Positions 42,994-51,388 of a DNA stretch of 64,000 nt are shown piece by piece. The notes beneath the pieces are model-generated. The model did no database searches. It saw only the letters and a list, made by a program, of their open reading frames with translations, and was not told the DNA's origin. How positions within the stretch are numbered: position 1 is the first letter of the stretch; each line of letters opens with the position of its first letter. A program made the translations under genes and the position numbers. Source of the stretch: Streptomyces neyagawaensis (GTDB lineage Bacteria; Actinomycetota; Actinomycetes; Streptomycetales; Streptomycetaceae); contig NZ_JAMGBG010000005.1 in the NCBI RefSeq assembly GCF_023516595.1, forward strand, positions 62,001 through 126,000, in the 5' to 3' direction.

Positions 42994-43670
42994 TGACCCG
43001 GGTGCTCGTGATCGACGACGAGCCACAGATCGTGCGCGCGCTCGTGATCAACCTCAAGGCGCGCAAGTACGACGTCGACGCGGCGTCCGACGGAGCCACC
43101 GCCCTTCAGCTCGTCGCCTCCCGCCACCCCGACGTGGTCGTCCTCGACCTGGGGCTGCCCGACATGGACGGCGTCGACGTCATCAAGGGCCTGCGCGGCT
43201 GGACCCGGGTGCCGATCATCGTGCTGTCCGCCCGGCACACCTCGGACGAGAAGGTCGAGGCGCTCGACGCGGGCGCCGACGACTACGTCACCAAGCCCTT
43301 CGGCATGGACGAACTCCTGGCCCGGCTGCGGGTGGCCGTCCGCCGCGCCGAACCCACCGCCGGCGAGGACGTCCTGGTGGAGACCGCCGGGTTCACCGTG
43401 GACCTGGCCGCGAAGAAGGTCAACCGGGGCGGCGAGGACGTACGCCTCACTCCGACCGAGTGGCAGCTGCTGGAGGTGCTGGTGCGCAACACCGGCCGTC
43501 TGGTCAGCCAGAAGCAGCTGCTTCAGGAGGTCTGGGGCCCGTCGTACGGCAAGGAGACGAACTACCTCCGGGTCTACATGGCACAACTGCGCCGGAAACT
43601 GGAGGCGGACCCGTCGCACCCGAAGCACTTCATCACGGAGCCGGGGATGGGATACCGCTTCGAGCGATGA
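42993..43670 (+). CDS. kdpE: KdpE-type response regulator, second copy
   Basis: The 225-residue regulator begins MTRVLVIDDEPQIVRALVIN, has Asp52 in VVLDLGLPDMDG, the TKPFGMDELLARL stretch and the winged helix LTPTEWQLLEVLVRNTG. It is translationally coupled to kdpD and is therefore the probable cognate partner. The first copy at 39645 is clearly paralogous, so the locus has one kinase and two regulators. Confidence 0.94.
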   Translation: MTRVLVIDDEPQIVRALVINLKARKYDVDAASDGATALQLVASRHPDVVVLDLGLPDMDGVDVIKGLRGWTRVPIIVLSARHTSDEKVEALDAGADDYVTKPFGMDELLARLRVAVRRAEPTAGEDVLVETAGFTVDLAAKKVNRGGEDVRLTPTEWQLLEVLVRNTGRLVSQKQLLQEVWGPSYGKETNYLRVYMAQLRRKLEADPSHPKHFITEPGMGYRFER

Positions 43671-43736
43671 CGGCGCCGAGGCGGGAGCGCGCCCTGGGAG
43701 GACAGCCGGTACGGCCCCGTGGGTAGGGTCGCGCCC

Positions 43737-44072
43737 ATGACCGTCGCTCGCTCCGCCGCCCTCTTCCTCGTCGCCGCACTCCTCGAGATAGGCGGGGCCT
43801 GGCTGGTCTGGCAGGGCGTCCGCGAGCACAAGGGGTGGGCCTGGGTCGGCGCGGGCGTCATCGCCCTCGGTCTGTACGGCGTCGTCGCGACCTTCCAGAG
43901 CGACGAGAACTTCGGCCGGATCCTCGCCGCCTACGGCGGCGTGTTCGTGGCCGGTTCCCTCGCCTGGGGCATGGTCGCCGACGGCTACCGCCCCGACCGG
44001 TGGGACGTCGTGGGCGCGCTGATCTGCCTGGCCGGCATGGCCGTCATCATGTACGCCCCACGCGGCCACTGA
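43737..44072 (+). CDS. YnfA/UPF0060 family small membrane protein
   Basis: The 111-residue protein has four membrane helices and the family signature [48 protein letters not shown] and [25 protein letters not shown]. Relatives resemble small multidrug-resistance transporters. ATG 43737 is used because the six residues before it are not conserved. Confidence 0.92.
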   Translation: MTVARSAALFLVAALLEIGGAWLVWQGVREHKGWAWVGAGVIALGLYGVVATFQSDENFGRILAAYGGVFVAGSLAWGMVADGYRPDRWDVVGALICLAGMAVIMYAPRGH

Positions 44073-44088
44073 CCCTCCCCGGCGTGGC

Positions 44089-45258
44089 TCACAACCAGTC
44101 CCGGTGCTTGAACACGACATACAGGCTGACGCAGACCAGGGCCATCAGCACGATCGCGAAGGGGTAGCCGAGGACCCAGTGCAGCTCCGGCATGTGGTCG
44201 AAGTTCATGCCGTAGACGGTGCCGATGAGGGTGGGCGCGAACAGGATGGCCGCCCAGCTGGAGATCTTCTTGATCTCGTTGTTCTGCGCGTGGCCCGCCT
44301 CGGCCAGAGCCTTCATCTCCTCGTTCTGCGCCTGGGTGACGAGGGTGGCGTTGACGGTGAGGATGTCGCCGAGCGCCTGCCGGAAGCCGTCGACGCGTTC
44401 GGCGACGGTGGTGGCGTGGTCGGCGACGTCCCGCAGATACCGCTGCAGCTCCTCGTTCGTGCCGTACTTCGCGAAGCCGGCCTCCAGGCTGCGCATGATG
44501 GTCAGCAGGGGGCGGGTGGCCCGCTGGAAGTCGACGACCTCACGGGACAGCTCGTAGATACGGCGGGACACCTTCGGGTCGCCGCCGAACACCTCGGTCT
44601 CGATCTCGTCGATGTCGTTCTGCAGACCCGCCACCACCGGCGCGTATCCGTCGACGACGGCGTCCAGGATCGCGTACAGCACCGCCTCCGGGCCCATCGC
44701 CAGCAGGTCCTGGTCGGTCTCCAGCCGTTTGCGGACGGCACCCAGGTCCGGGGCCTGGCTGTGGCGGACGGTGAGGACGAACTCCGGGCCGACGAAGATA
44801 TGGATCTCACCGAAGTCGACCTCCTCCGTCTCGTCCAGATAGCGGGCCGAGCGCAGGACGACGAACAGCGTGGCCCCGTAGCGCTCCAGCTTGGGCCGCT
44901 GGTGGGCGACGATCGCGTCCTCCACGGCCAGCTCGTGCAGCCCGAACTGATCGGCGGCCTGCCACAGCTGCTCCGGGGTCGGCCGGTACAGCCCTATCCA
45001 GGCCATCGTCCCGGGCGCGCCGGGCAGCTGCTCGTAGATCTCCGCCAGGGACGATGGGGCGTCGACGCGTCGTCCCTCGCGGTAGACCGCCGCGTCCACC
45101 AGACTGCGCTCCAGCGGCACCCGGGGCACGTCGTCCGGCTCCGTCCACGCGTCCAGCGCGTGCTCGGGGACCGGCTCCGGACCGCCGCGCCCGGCGTGGC
45201 CCGAGGAACGCAGGGGCCACTTCCCGGCGCGGGCCGCGCGTACGCGCCATTCGGACAT
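44089..45258 (-). CDS. corA: CorA family Mg2+/Co2+ channel
   Basis: The 389-residue protein has the long charged cytoplasmic domain of CorA, a coiled helix region (LREVVDFQRATRP-like), and at the end two membrane helices separated by YGMNFDHMPE, the diagnostic GMN selectivity motif. Magnesium uptake is the expected role. ATG 45258 (MSEWRVRAARAG) is selected over an upstream start that would add an unconserved Gly/Ser-rich stretch. It is convergent with the YnfA-type gene, 16 bp apart. Confidence 0.92.
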   Translation of the reverse strand: MSEWRVRAARAGKWPLRSSGHAGRGGPEPVPEHALDAWTEPDDVPRVPLERSLVDAAVYREGRRVDAPSSLAEIYEQLPGAPGTMAWIGLYRPTPEQLWQAADQFGLHELAVEDAIVAHQRPKLERYGATLFVVLRSARYLDETEEVDFGEIHIFVGPEFVLTVRHSQAPDLGAVRKRLETDQDLLAMGPEAVLYAILDAVVDGYAPVVAGLQNDIDEIETEVFGGDPKVSRRIYELSREVVDFQRATRPLLTIMRSLEAGFAKYGTNEELQRYLRDVADHATTVAERVDGFRQALGDILTVNATLVTQAQNEEMKALAEAGHAQNNEIKKISSWAAILFAPTLIGTVYGMNFDHMPELHWVLGYPFAIVLMALVCVSLYVVFKHRDWL

Positions 45259-45379
45259 GACGCCACCTCCGGAAGGAGTACCCGAATCTGCTGCGCGGGA
45301 GGTGCCGAGCGGGTGCACCTCGCCCGCCGGGGCCGGTGAGGGCCAAGGGACGGCGACAACGAGACTAGGTGCTGTGGTG

Positions 45380-45398
45380 CCGCCGCGCGACGCGGCGG
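45380..45398. terminator. 8-bp GC hairpin downstream of the SMI1/KNR4 gene
   Basis: CCGCCGCG at 45380-45387 pairs with CGCGGCGG at 45391-45398 around three bases. It is 80 bp beyond the stop of the leftward SMI1/KNR4 gene and could terminate it. No other structure is seen in 45259-45480. Confidence 0.4.
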
Positions 45399-45480
45399 TC
45401 TGCCTTCACCGTGCCCCACGCCGTCCAGGCACCCACCGCCGCCGACCGGGCGGCCGAGGCGGAACTCGGCGCTGTCCCCT

Positions 45481-47376
45481 TCACCCCACGTGGATGACCG
45501 TGTAGACCTCTCCGTCCCGGGGCGGACGCCTCCAGGAGCGGGTGGTGAAGGTGTGCAGTCGCCCCCTGACGAGGGCGTGCCGGGGCAGGGCCACCCCGAA
45601 CTCCTCCGCCACCGCCTCCAGCACGGCCCGTTCCGCCTCCGCGTCGTCCGCCCGGTCGCCGAAGAACCTGCTCGGGTCCAGCGCCCGCGGTATCTCACCG
45701 CTCCGCCGTATCTCTCCCTCGGCGTACGTGAACGCGTACTGCTCGGTGCCGTCCCGCGCCACCGAGAGATGGAAGGACGGCTGGTGATGTGTCCGCAGAG
45801 CGCTCCACACCACCACCGCGCGGGTGCCGGCGACGGAGACGGGCTCGGCCGGGGAGATGAACCGCTCTGGGTCGAACGGGGCGGGCTCGCTGTCGAAGGC
45901 GAAACTCCAACCGGTGCCGGCCCGGCCCACCGACATGAGCGCCCTGTCCTCGAAGGGCGGGAACTCCCCGCGGTCGACCAGCGCTCGGCGGCGCGCCTCC
46001 CAGCGGGTCTGCGGAGAACCCAGCGTGGCACCGTCACCGTCCGCGAGACGTGCGGGCAGCTCCTGTGGCTCGACCCCCTCCGCCAGCACGAACCGGTACG
46101 ACATGCGATTGTTGCCCGGGTCGGGCTCCGCGAGCCACGCCAGACCGCCCGGGTCGAGCGCCCCCGCCGGTCCCGGCACCGCGCCGGACTGTCCGCCCCG
46201 TGGAGTGGACAGCAGTTCCCGGCCCCGCTCCTGGGTCAGCAGCGGCCCGAGCACCGGGTCGCCCAGCCAGCCCAGCGGGGCCAGGTGGTCCGGTCCCAGC
46301 GGCTCCCACAGCGGGAGCGCGTCGATCAGCGTCCGCCACGCCCCGTCGGTGTCGCCCCACCGCGCCAGCTCCCGCGCCCGCTCGACCGCCTCCCCGAACG
46401 GTCCGCCCGCCGTGTACCGGTACGCGCCGCTCCTGACCTCGTCCAGCGTCGCGAACGCGAGGGACATCAGGTCCTGGTCGGCGCCCCGCAGGGAGAACCT
46501 CAGCGTGGAGTCGCCCCGGTAGGAGTGCGCCGCCTGCTCGGCGACCAGTGGCGGCAGCAGGTCGGGCGCGTACCTCGGGTCCGTCACCACGTCCTCGAAG
46601 TGGACCATGTAGGTCTCCCCGAGCAGCCGCCGTATCTGGTCGCCCAGGCCGCCGGCGCGCGGTCTGCCGTACGCCTTGGCCTCGTCCAGTACCGTCAGGG
46701 CCCGTTCCCAGTCGCCGTGCAGCGCCGTCGACCGGGCCTCGTCCATCCGGGCGTCCAGCCCGCGCGTCGTGTCGTTGACGAACTCCGGGGCGCCGTCGCC
46801 GCCGCGCGCCCGCAACTGGTGGAACTCGCGGTGCATCTCCCGCATGAACGCGCCGAAGTCCGCGAACCGCTCGGGCGGCGCGGCGCGCCAGCTCGCCCAC
46901 GTGTACACCGCCCATTCCCCCCTCTCGTCGACGTCGCCGGGGTCGAGGAGGACGCGGGTGGCATCGGACTCGACATCGAGCTGGAGTCCGCGCCGCCACA
47001 GGTCCGCCTCGCGCCGCTCCTCGGGCCCCGCATCCTCGTCCAGGTGTTCCTCGAAGAACTCCGCGAGCCCCGACTCGTTGGCGTGCCAGCGGGCGTGCTC
47101 GGTGCCCGCCAGCCGAGACACGAACCCTCCCGCGTGCCGCCAGCCGTCGCTGATCCGCAGGAACGCGCGGTACGACGGGGGCATCCGTCGCCCGAGGCGC
47201 TCCTCCATGGCCGTGATCCGCTCCTCGGACGCCGGCGGGAATCCCAGCCAACGGGTTTCCCGGGCGGCCTCTTCCTCATCCCGTAACTCGTCGTCCGGCA
47301 CGGAGTCCGCCCACTCCCCGCTCCACACCCGCAGAAAGGACTGCCAGTCGAATGCCGTGCTGCCCATGTCGGTCAT
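45481..47376 (-). CDS. SMI1/KNR4-domain protein
   Basis: The 631-residue protein has an SMI1/KNR4 domain at the N-terminus (ERITAMEERLGRRMPPSYRAFLRISDGWRH, split around residues 50-80), which in bacteria is typical of immunity proteins against polymorphic toxins. The remaining 500 residues are soluble and hydrophilic with no family I can name. No toxin gene is visible next to it. Two close starts exist, 47376 (MTDMGST) and 47367; the longer is used. Confidence 0.8.
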   Translation of the reverse strand: MTDMGSTAFDWQSFLRVWSGEWADSVPDDELRDEEEAARETRWLGFPPASEERITAMEERLGRRMPPSYRAFLRISDGWRHAGGFVSRLAGTEHARWHANESGLAEFFEEHLDEDAGPEERREADLWRRGLQLDVESDATRVLLDPGDVDERGEWAVYTWASWRAAPPERFADFGAFMREMHREFHQLRARGGDGAPEFVNDTTRGLDARMDEARSTALHGDWERALTVLDEAKAYGRPRAGGLGDQIRRLLGETYMVHFEDVVTDPRYAPDLLPPLVAEQAAHSYRGDSTLRFSLRGADQDLMSLAFATLDEVRSGAYRYTAGGPFGEAVERARELARWGDTDGAWRTLIDALPLWEPLGPDHLAPLGWLGDPVLGPLLTQERGRELLSTPRGGQSGAVPGPAGALDPGGLAWLAEPDPGNNRMSYRFVLAEGVEPQELPARLADGDGATLGSPQTRWEARRRALVDRGEFPPFEDRALMSVGRAGTGWSFAFDSEPAPFDPERFISPAEPVSVAGTRAVVVWSALRTHHQPSFHLSVARDGTEQYAFTYAEGEIRRSGEIPRALDPSRFFGDRADDAEAERAVLEAVAEEFGVALPRHALVRGRLHTFTTRSWRRPPRDGEVYTVIHVG

Positions 47377-47572
47377 GCGTCCGATGCTGCCACCGCCCAC
47401 TGACAGCGCCCCGAACGGCCGAGTACGGCGTCGGGCAGGCATGGCCCGCGCCCCGGCGGAGGCGCAGCATGGTGGTGTGAGGCGGTGCGTCTCGTGATCC
47501 TCGACGGCACCTCGACGCACGGGCAGAAGTCGGGGTAGGCGTCCACCCGTGCGACGAGGAGCGGAGGACGAC

Positions 47573-48266
47573 GTGGACTGGGGACGGTTCGCCCAGCAGA
47601 TGGCGACGATGGCGAGGGATCTCCTCGCGCAGGAATCGGTGAAGGGGACGCTGGAGCGGATCACGGCGTCGGCCACCGAACTGGTCGACGGATGCGACGC
47701 GGCCGGCATCCTCGTCCTGCACGACACGAAAGTGGAGAGCCTCGCGCCGACCCACGATCTGGTCACCGAGAGCGATGAGCTGCAACAGCAACTGGGGGAG
47801 GGGCCCTGCTTCTACGCCGCCCGCAGCTCGGAGGGCGAGCGGGTCTTCCGCATCGCCGACCTCACCACCGAGCAGCGCTGGCCCGCCTTCGCGCCCCAGG
47901 CGCGCGCCCTCGGCGTGGGCAGCATGATGGGCTTCCTGCTGTTCACCGACGACCGACGACGAGGACTTCGGCGCGTTGAACCTCTACTCCCGTCGGCCGG
48001 GCGCCTTCACCGAGGCGAGCGAACTGGCCGGCTGGCTGCTGGCGTCCCACGCCGCGATCGCCTTCTCCAGCGCACGCACCCACGCCCAGATGGAGCAGGC
48101 GGTCGCCACCCGCCATGTCATCGGGGAGGCCATGGGCATCCTGATGGGCAGTCGGCATCTCACCGAGGAGGAGGCGTTCGACGTACTGCGCCGCTACTCA
48201 CAGGAGAGCAACATCAAACTCCGCGAGATCGCCCGCCGCGTCTGCGAACAGGGCAGCCTCGGCTGA
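47573..48266 (+). pseudogene. GAF-ANTAR regulator gene broken by a 7-bp tandem duplication
   Basis: From GTG 47573 (ribosome site GGAGG) the frame encodes a GAF domain (FAQQMATMARDLLAQ, ATELVDGCDAAGILV, LGEGPCFYAA). At 47947-47960 CGACGAC is repeated in tandem, which shifts the frame. The continuation in another frame, ALNLYSRRPGAF through an ANTAR domain (AVATRHVIGEAMGILMG, RRYSQESNIKLREIARRV) to 48266, fits exactly if one copy is removed. ANTAR proteins bind RNA hairpins to stop premature termination. As written the two domains are separated; a TTG at 47976 could start an ANTAR-only product. Confidence 0.85.
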
Positions 48267-48389
48267 TGTCGGGGCGTCGGCTCCCCCGGCTCACTGCTGA
48301 ACAGGAGGAGCCTGAACCGGGTCAGCCCCCACGGGGAAGGCCGCTGAACCCGGTCTGCCCACCAAGTCCCCCCTCTGGGCGCCCCGACA
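48267..48389. terminator. Nested inverted repeats between the GAF-ANTAR remnant and the yceI-like gene
   Basis: TGTCGGGGCG at 48267-48276 pairs with 48380-48389. Inside, 48317-48326 pairs with 48343-48353 with one bulge. The structure spans 123 bp between convergent genes and can stop transcription from both sides. A regulatory RNA is also conceivable. Confidence 0.45.
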
Positions 48390-48408
48390 CCTGGCGGAGC
48401 CGGTGTGG

Positions 48409-48924
48409 TCAGCCGGTGTTCCGGACGAAGCGCAGCGTCGCCGTGATCGTGGCCAGGCCGCGCATCATGCCGAGCTGGTTCCAGCCCATGCCGAACTGCT
48501 CCCGGTCGACGGTGAATTCGGTGCCCAGGGTGACCCCTTCCGCGTTCGCCTCCGTCAGACGCGCCGTGAGGGACAGCGGCCTGCTGATGCCGCGCACGGT
48601 CAGTTGGCCGACGACGCCGACCGTGTCGCCGTCGCGGAGTTCGGCGCTGCGGACGGCGAAGGTGATCTCCGGGTGGTGGTCCACGTCGAAGAAGTCGGCG
48701 GACCTCAGGTGCTCGTCGCGCTTGGCGCTCCTGGTGTCCAGGGAGGCGGCGTCGACGGTCACCACGCCCACGGCGGACCCGTCGGGCCGCACCTCGCCCT
48801 GGCCGCCGACGGTGCCGAAGGCTCCCTTCACGGTGACCAGGCCCCACATCGTCCTGTGCTGGAGGGCGACGGTGGAGGCGGTGGTGTCGAGCTGCCACAG
48901 TCCGGTTTCCACGGCGACGGTCAT
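48409..48924 (-). CDS. YceI-family protein
   Basis: The 171-residue protein shows the YceI lipocalin-like beta barrel: GLWQLDTTASTVALQHR at the start, SLDTRSAKRDEHLRSADFFD and the late FGMGWNQLGMMRG. The fold binds isoprenoid-type lipids. It has no signal peptide, unlike periplasmic relatives. AGGAGA precedes ATG 48924. It is divergent from the MarR gene, with three related AT-rich palindromes between them, so it is probably under MarR control. Confidence 0.92.
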   Translation of the reverse strand: MTVAVETGLWQLDTTASTVALQHRTMWGLVTVKGAFGTVGGQGEVRPDGSAVGVVTVDAASLDTRSAKRDEHLRSADFFDVDHHPEITFAVRSAELRDGDTVGVVGQLTVRGISRPLSLTARLTEANAEGVTLGTEFTVDREQFGMGWNQLGMMRGLATITATLRFVRNTG

Positions 48925-48975
48925 GGGGGTTCTCCTGTCGAGCGGTCATGAGGGGGAGTCATGATCAGAGGGTCG

Positions 48976-49045
48976 TTCAAATTTGCATGACTGAAGCTAG
49001 CCCGTCATTCGAATTTGGACAACCCGGTCTTCCAAAAATGGACAA
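48976..49045. promoter_or_regulatory. Three AT-rich operator-like repeats in the yceI/marR divergent region
   Basis: TTCAAATTTGCA (48976-48987), TTCGAATTTGGACAA (49008-49022) and TTCCAAAAATGGACAA (49030-49045) are variants of one site; their cores are palindromic (CAAATTTG, ATTCGAAT, TCCA-N4-TGGA). They cover the region where the marR promoter must be, which suggests autorepression. TACACT at 49050-49055 is a good -10 box six bases before the marR ATG. Confidence 0.6.
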
Positions 49046-49061
49046 CAGGTACACTGGGTCC

Positions 49062-49565
49062 ATGGCCGACCACGACAACCACCCCGCCCACCTGCCCGAA
49101 TGCCCGTCCGCGCGGGGGAGCGGCGGCCTACTGCCGGCCGAGCTGCACGCCTGGATGCTGCTGCTGGGCGCGACGGGCGCGGTGGAGCAGCGGCTGCGCG
49201 CCGTCGTGAAGGAGCGGCTCGGTGTCTCCCACGACGAGTTCCTGATCCTGTGTCTGCTGGCCACCCAGCCGGACGACGGTCTGCGCATGACCCGGATCGC
49301 GGAGCTCCTCGGCCGCCCCAAGACCCGGCTCACCTACCAGATCGCCTGCCTCCAGCACTCCGACCTCGTCACCCGTGCCTCGGTGTGCGGCGACAAGCGC
49401 GGGATCCAGGTCGCGCTCACCGAGAAGGCGCGTCGCCTGCTGAAGGAGGCCTCCGACGCGCTCGCCGGGACGGTCACCGACGCGCTCGGTGAGTTCATGG
49501 GGCCCGCGCAGCGCGAGGCGCTGCGCGGACTGCTGCCGGACCTGGTCGCCGAGCGGCGCGTCTAG
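49062..49565 (+). CDS. MarR-family transcriptional regulator, probably from a leaderless mRNA
   Basis: The 167-residue protein has a MarR winged helix (SHDEFLILCLLATQPDDGLRM, TRIAELLGRPKTRLTYQIACL, with the wing ASVCGDKRGIQVALTEKARRLL). ATG 49062 lacks a ribosome site but lies six bases after a TACACT -10 hexamer, the usual layout of leaderless Streptomyces transcripts. An in-frame ATG at 49038 would lie inside the third operator-like repeat and is less likely. It probably controls the divergent yceI-like gene and itself. Confidence 0.88.
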   Translation: MADHDNHPAHLPECPSARGSGGLLPAELHAWMLLLGATGAVEQRLRAVVKERLGVSHDEFLILCLLATQPDDGLRMTRIAELLGRPKTRLTYQIACLQHSDLVTRASVCGDKRGIQVALTEKARRLLKEASDALAGTVTDALGEFMGPAQREALRGLLPDLVAERRV

Positions 49566-49627
49566 GCACCGGACCCGGCCTTGACGGCACCGGACCCGGC
49601 CTTGACGGCACCGGACCCGGCCTCGAC
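49565..49627. repeat. Three 21-bp tandem repeats
   Basis: Units 49565-49585, 49586-49606 and 49607-49627 are identical except for one base in the third. They begin at the marR stop codon and lie in the 150-bp gap before the AraC-type gene end. Nothing suggests that they are coding. Confidence 0.85.
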
Positions 49628-49718
49628 GTGACCCGCGCCAGGGCCTGCGGCCGGGTGCTCGGCGTGCCTCCCGGGGGCGGCGGACTCTGCCCCTGAAAGG
49701 CTCCAGGCAGGGGCCGGG

Positions 49719-50627
49719 TCAGTTCGCGCGGGCGCGCAGGCGGCGGAGCATCCGGGCGTCCTCGAAGCCGACCGAGTGCGCCGCGGCGTCGACCGTGGCG
49801 CCGTGGCTGATGAGATGCTCGGCGCGCTCCAGGCGCAGGGTCTGCTGATAGCGCAGCGGGGTGAGGCCGGTGGCGCGGGTGAACATCCGGGTGAGGGTGC
49901 GCTCGCTGACGCCGACGGCCGAGGCCAGACCGGGCAGCGGGAGCGGCCGGTCGAAACGGGTGTCGATGAGGTCCTGGACGCGGTGCACGGTGTCGTCGAG
50001 GTGGGAACGGTGCCGGAACATCGCGCTCGTCTGCGGCTCATGGCCGTTGCGTCGGGCGTAGACGACCATGTCGCGGGCGACCCGGGCGGCGACGGCCGGG
50101 CCGTGCCGGCCCGCGACGAGATGCAGGGCCAGATCGATGCCGCTGGCGATTCCGGCCGAGGTGATCACCCGGTCGTCGGCGGTGAACAGCACGTCGCGCA
50201 CCACGACCGCGCCGGGATGGCGCAGTGCCAGCTCGTCCTGCACATCGTGGTGGGTGGTGCAGCGGCGGCCCTTGAGGAGACCGGCCCGCCCGAGTGCCTC
50301 CGCGCCGGCGCAGACGCTGGCCACCGTGCCGCCCCGGGCATGGTGGTCCCGCAGGACCTTCAGGGAGGCGTCGCCGATGGCCGGGGAGTCGGCGAGGGTG
50401 ACGGTCCGCCAGCCCGGCACCACGATCAGGTCCTCGGGCCCGAGGTCCGGCCAGTCGGGCCCGGCCACCAGGGGCAGACCCTGAGCGGTGGGGACCTGGG
50501 GCCGCTCGGCGACGTAGCGGAGGGTGTAGGGGTGCCCGAAGTCCGCCGCGGTGGAGAAGACCTGCGCGGGGCCGGCCAGGTCCAGCAGATGGACCCCGGG
50601 CACCAGGAAGAACACGACGTGGCTCAC
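49719..50627 (-). CDS. AraC-family regulator with DJ-1/PfpI-like domain (GlxA type)
   Basis: The 302-residue protein has an N-terminal DJ-1/PfpI domain (VVFFLVPGVHLLDLAGPAQV; SVCAGAEALGRAGLL with the nucleophile-like Cys) and a C-terminal double helix-turn-helix (LASAVGVSERTLTRMFTRATG, SVGFEDARMLRRL). GlxA-type regulators respond to metabolic signals. It starts with GTG 50627, 10 bp downstream of the isochorismatase-like gene on the same strand, and may control it. Confidence 0.9.
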   Translation of the reverse strand: MSHVVFFLVPGVHLLDLAGPAQVFSTAADFGHPYTLRYVAERPQVPTAQGLPLVAGPDWPDLGPEDLIVVPGWRTVTLADSPAIGDASLKVLRDHHARGGTVASVCAGAEALGRAGLLKGRRCTTHHDVQDELALRHPGAVVVRDVLFTADDRVITSAGIASGIDLALHLVAGRHGPAVAARVARDMVVYARRNGHEPQTSAMFRHRSHLDDTVHRVQDLIDTRFDRPLPLPGLASAVGVSERTLTRMFTRATGLTPLRYQQTLRLERAEHLISHGATVDAAAHSVGFEDARMLRRLRARAN

Positions 50628-50637
50628 GATCCGGTCA

Positions 50638-51240
50638 TCATGCCGGATCGTCCGCCGCGGCCTCCAGCCCGTCCACCGTCGCGATCGTGGCGAACCGTCC
50701 CGCGAGGGCGTACTCGGTGCGACGGATCACCTCGTCGGCGAGCAGGGTGCGCGGGTCGGCGAGCAGCTCGGCGACGCTCCGGTCGGCGGGTGCGTCGCGG
50801 TGCGGGATCGGATCGGTGGCGGTGGCGTCGACGACGAAGGTGACCGCATAGCCGAGGTCGCTGCCGACGCGGGCGGTGGTCTCGACGCACTGCTCGGTGC
50901 GGATGCCGCAGACGGTGAGTGCGCGGACTCCGCGCTCCGTGAGGAGTTGCTGCAGGTTGGTGGTGGTGAAGGCGTTGTGCGAGGTCTTGTGGAGGAGCGG
51001 CTCGCCGGCCTCGGGCCGCTCCAGCTCCTCCAGCAGCCGGACGTGGCCGAGGGCCGGGTCGAACACGCCGCCGGTGCCGGGCTCGGAGTGCAGTACCCAC
51101 ACCACGAGGTCACCGGCCCGGCGGGCCAGCCGGACCAGCCGGTTGACCTTGTCGGCGATCTTCGGGTCGGAGATCGCCTCCCACAGCGGGCGGGCGCGGA
51201 AGGACTCCTGGACATCGATGACGATCAGTGCTCGGGTCAT
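50638..51240 (-). CDS. Isochorismatase-family cysteine hydrolase
   Basis: The 200-residue protein has the catalytic triad of the family: Asp in ALIVIDVQ (Asp9), Lys in HKTSHNAF and Cys in GIRTEQCVE. Typical substrates are amides such as nicotinamide or N-carbamoyl compounds; the actual one is not predictable. It precedes the GlxA-type regulator in the same direction. Confidence 0.9.
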   Translation of the reverse strand: MTRALIVIDVQESFRARPLWEAISDPKIADKVNRLVRLARRAGDLVVWVLHSEPGTGGVFDPALGHVRLLEELERPEAGEPLLHKTSHNAFTTTNLQQLLTERGVRALTVCGIRTEQCVETTARVGSDLGYAVTFVVDATATDPIPHRDAPADRSVAELLADPRTLLADEVIRRTEYALAGRFATIATVDGLEAAADDPA

Positions 51241-51388
51241 GCCCCAAGCCTCCGTCGCACGGAGGGGACGGCGACAGGCCGCATCGGGTCCGGAAGCGGA
51301 CCGATCCGGTCAGCCGCTCCGAGCGCGGGTCGACCGACCGTCTCCTCGGGTCACCGCCCCCCGGCCGCTCCCTCGGCCGGCCGCTCCG

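Noticed and set aside
49565..49627. CRISPR-like repeat
   Set aside because: The 21-bp units follow one another directly without spacers, and no cas gene is present.
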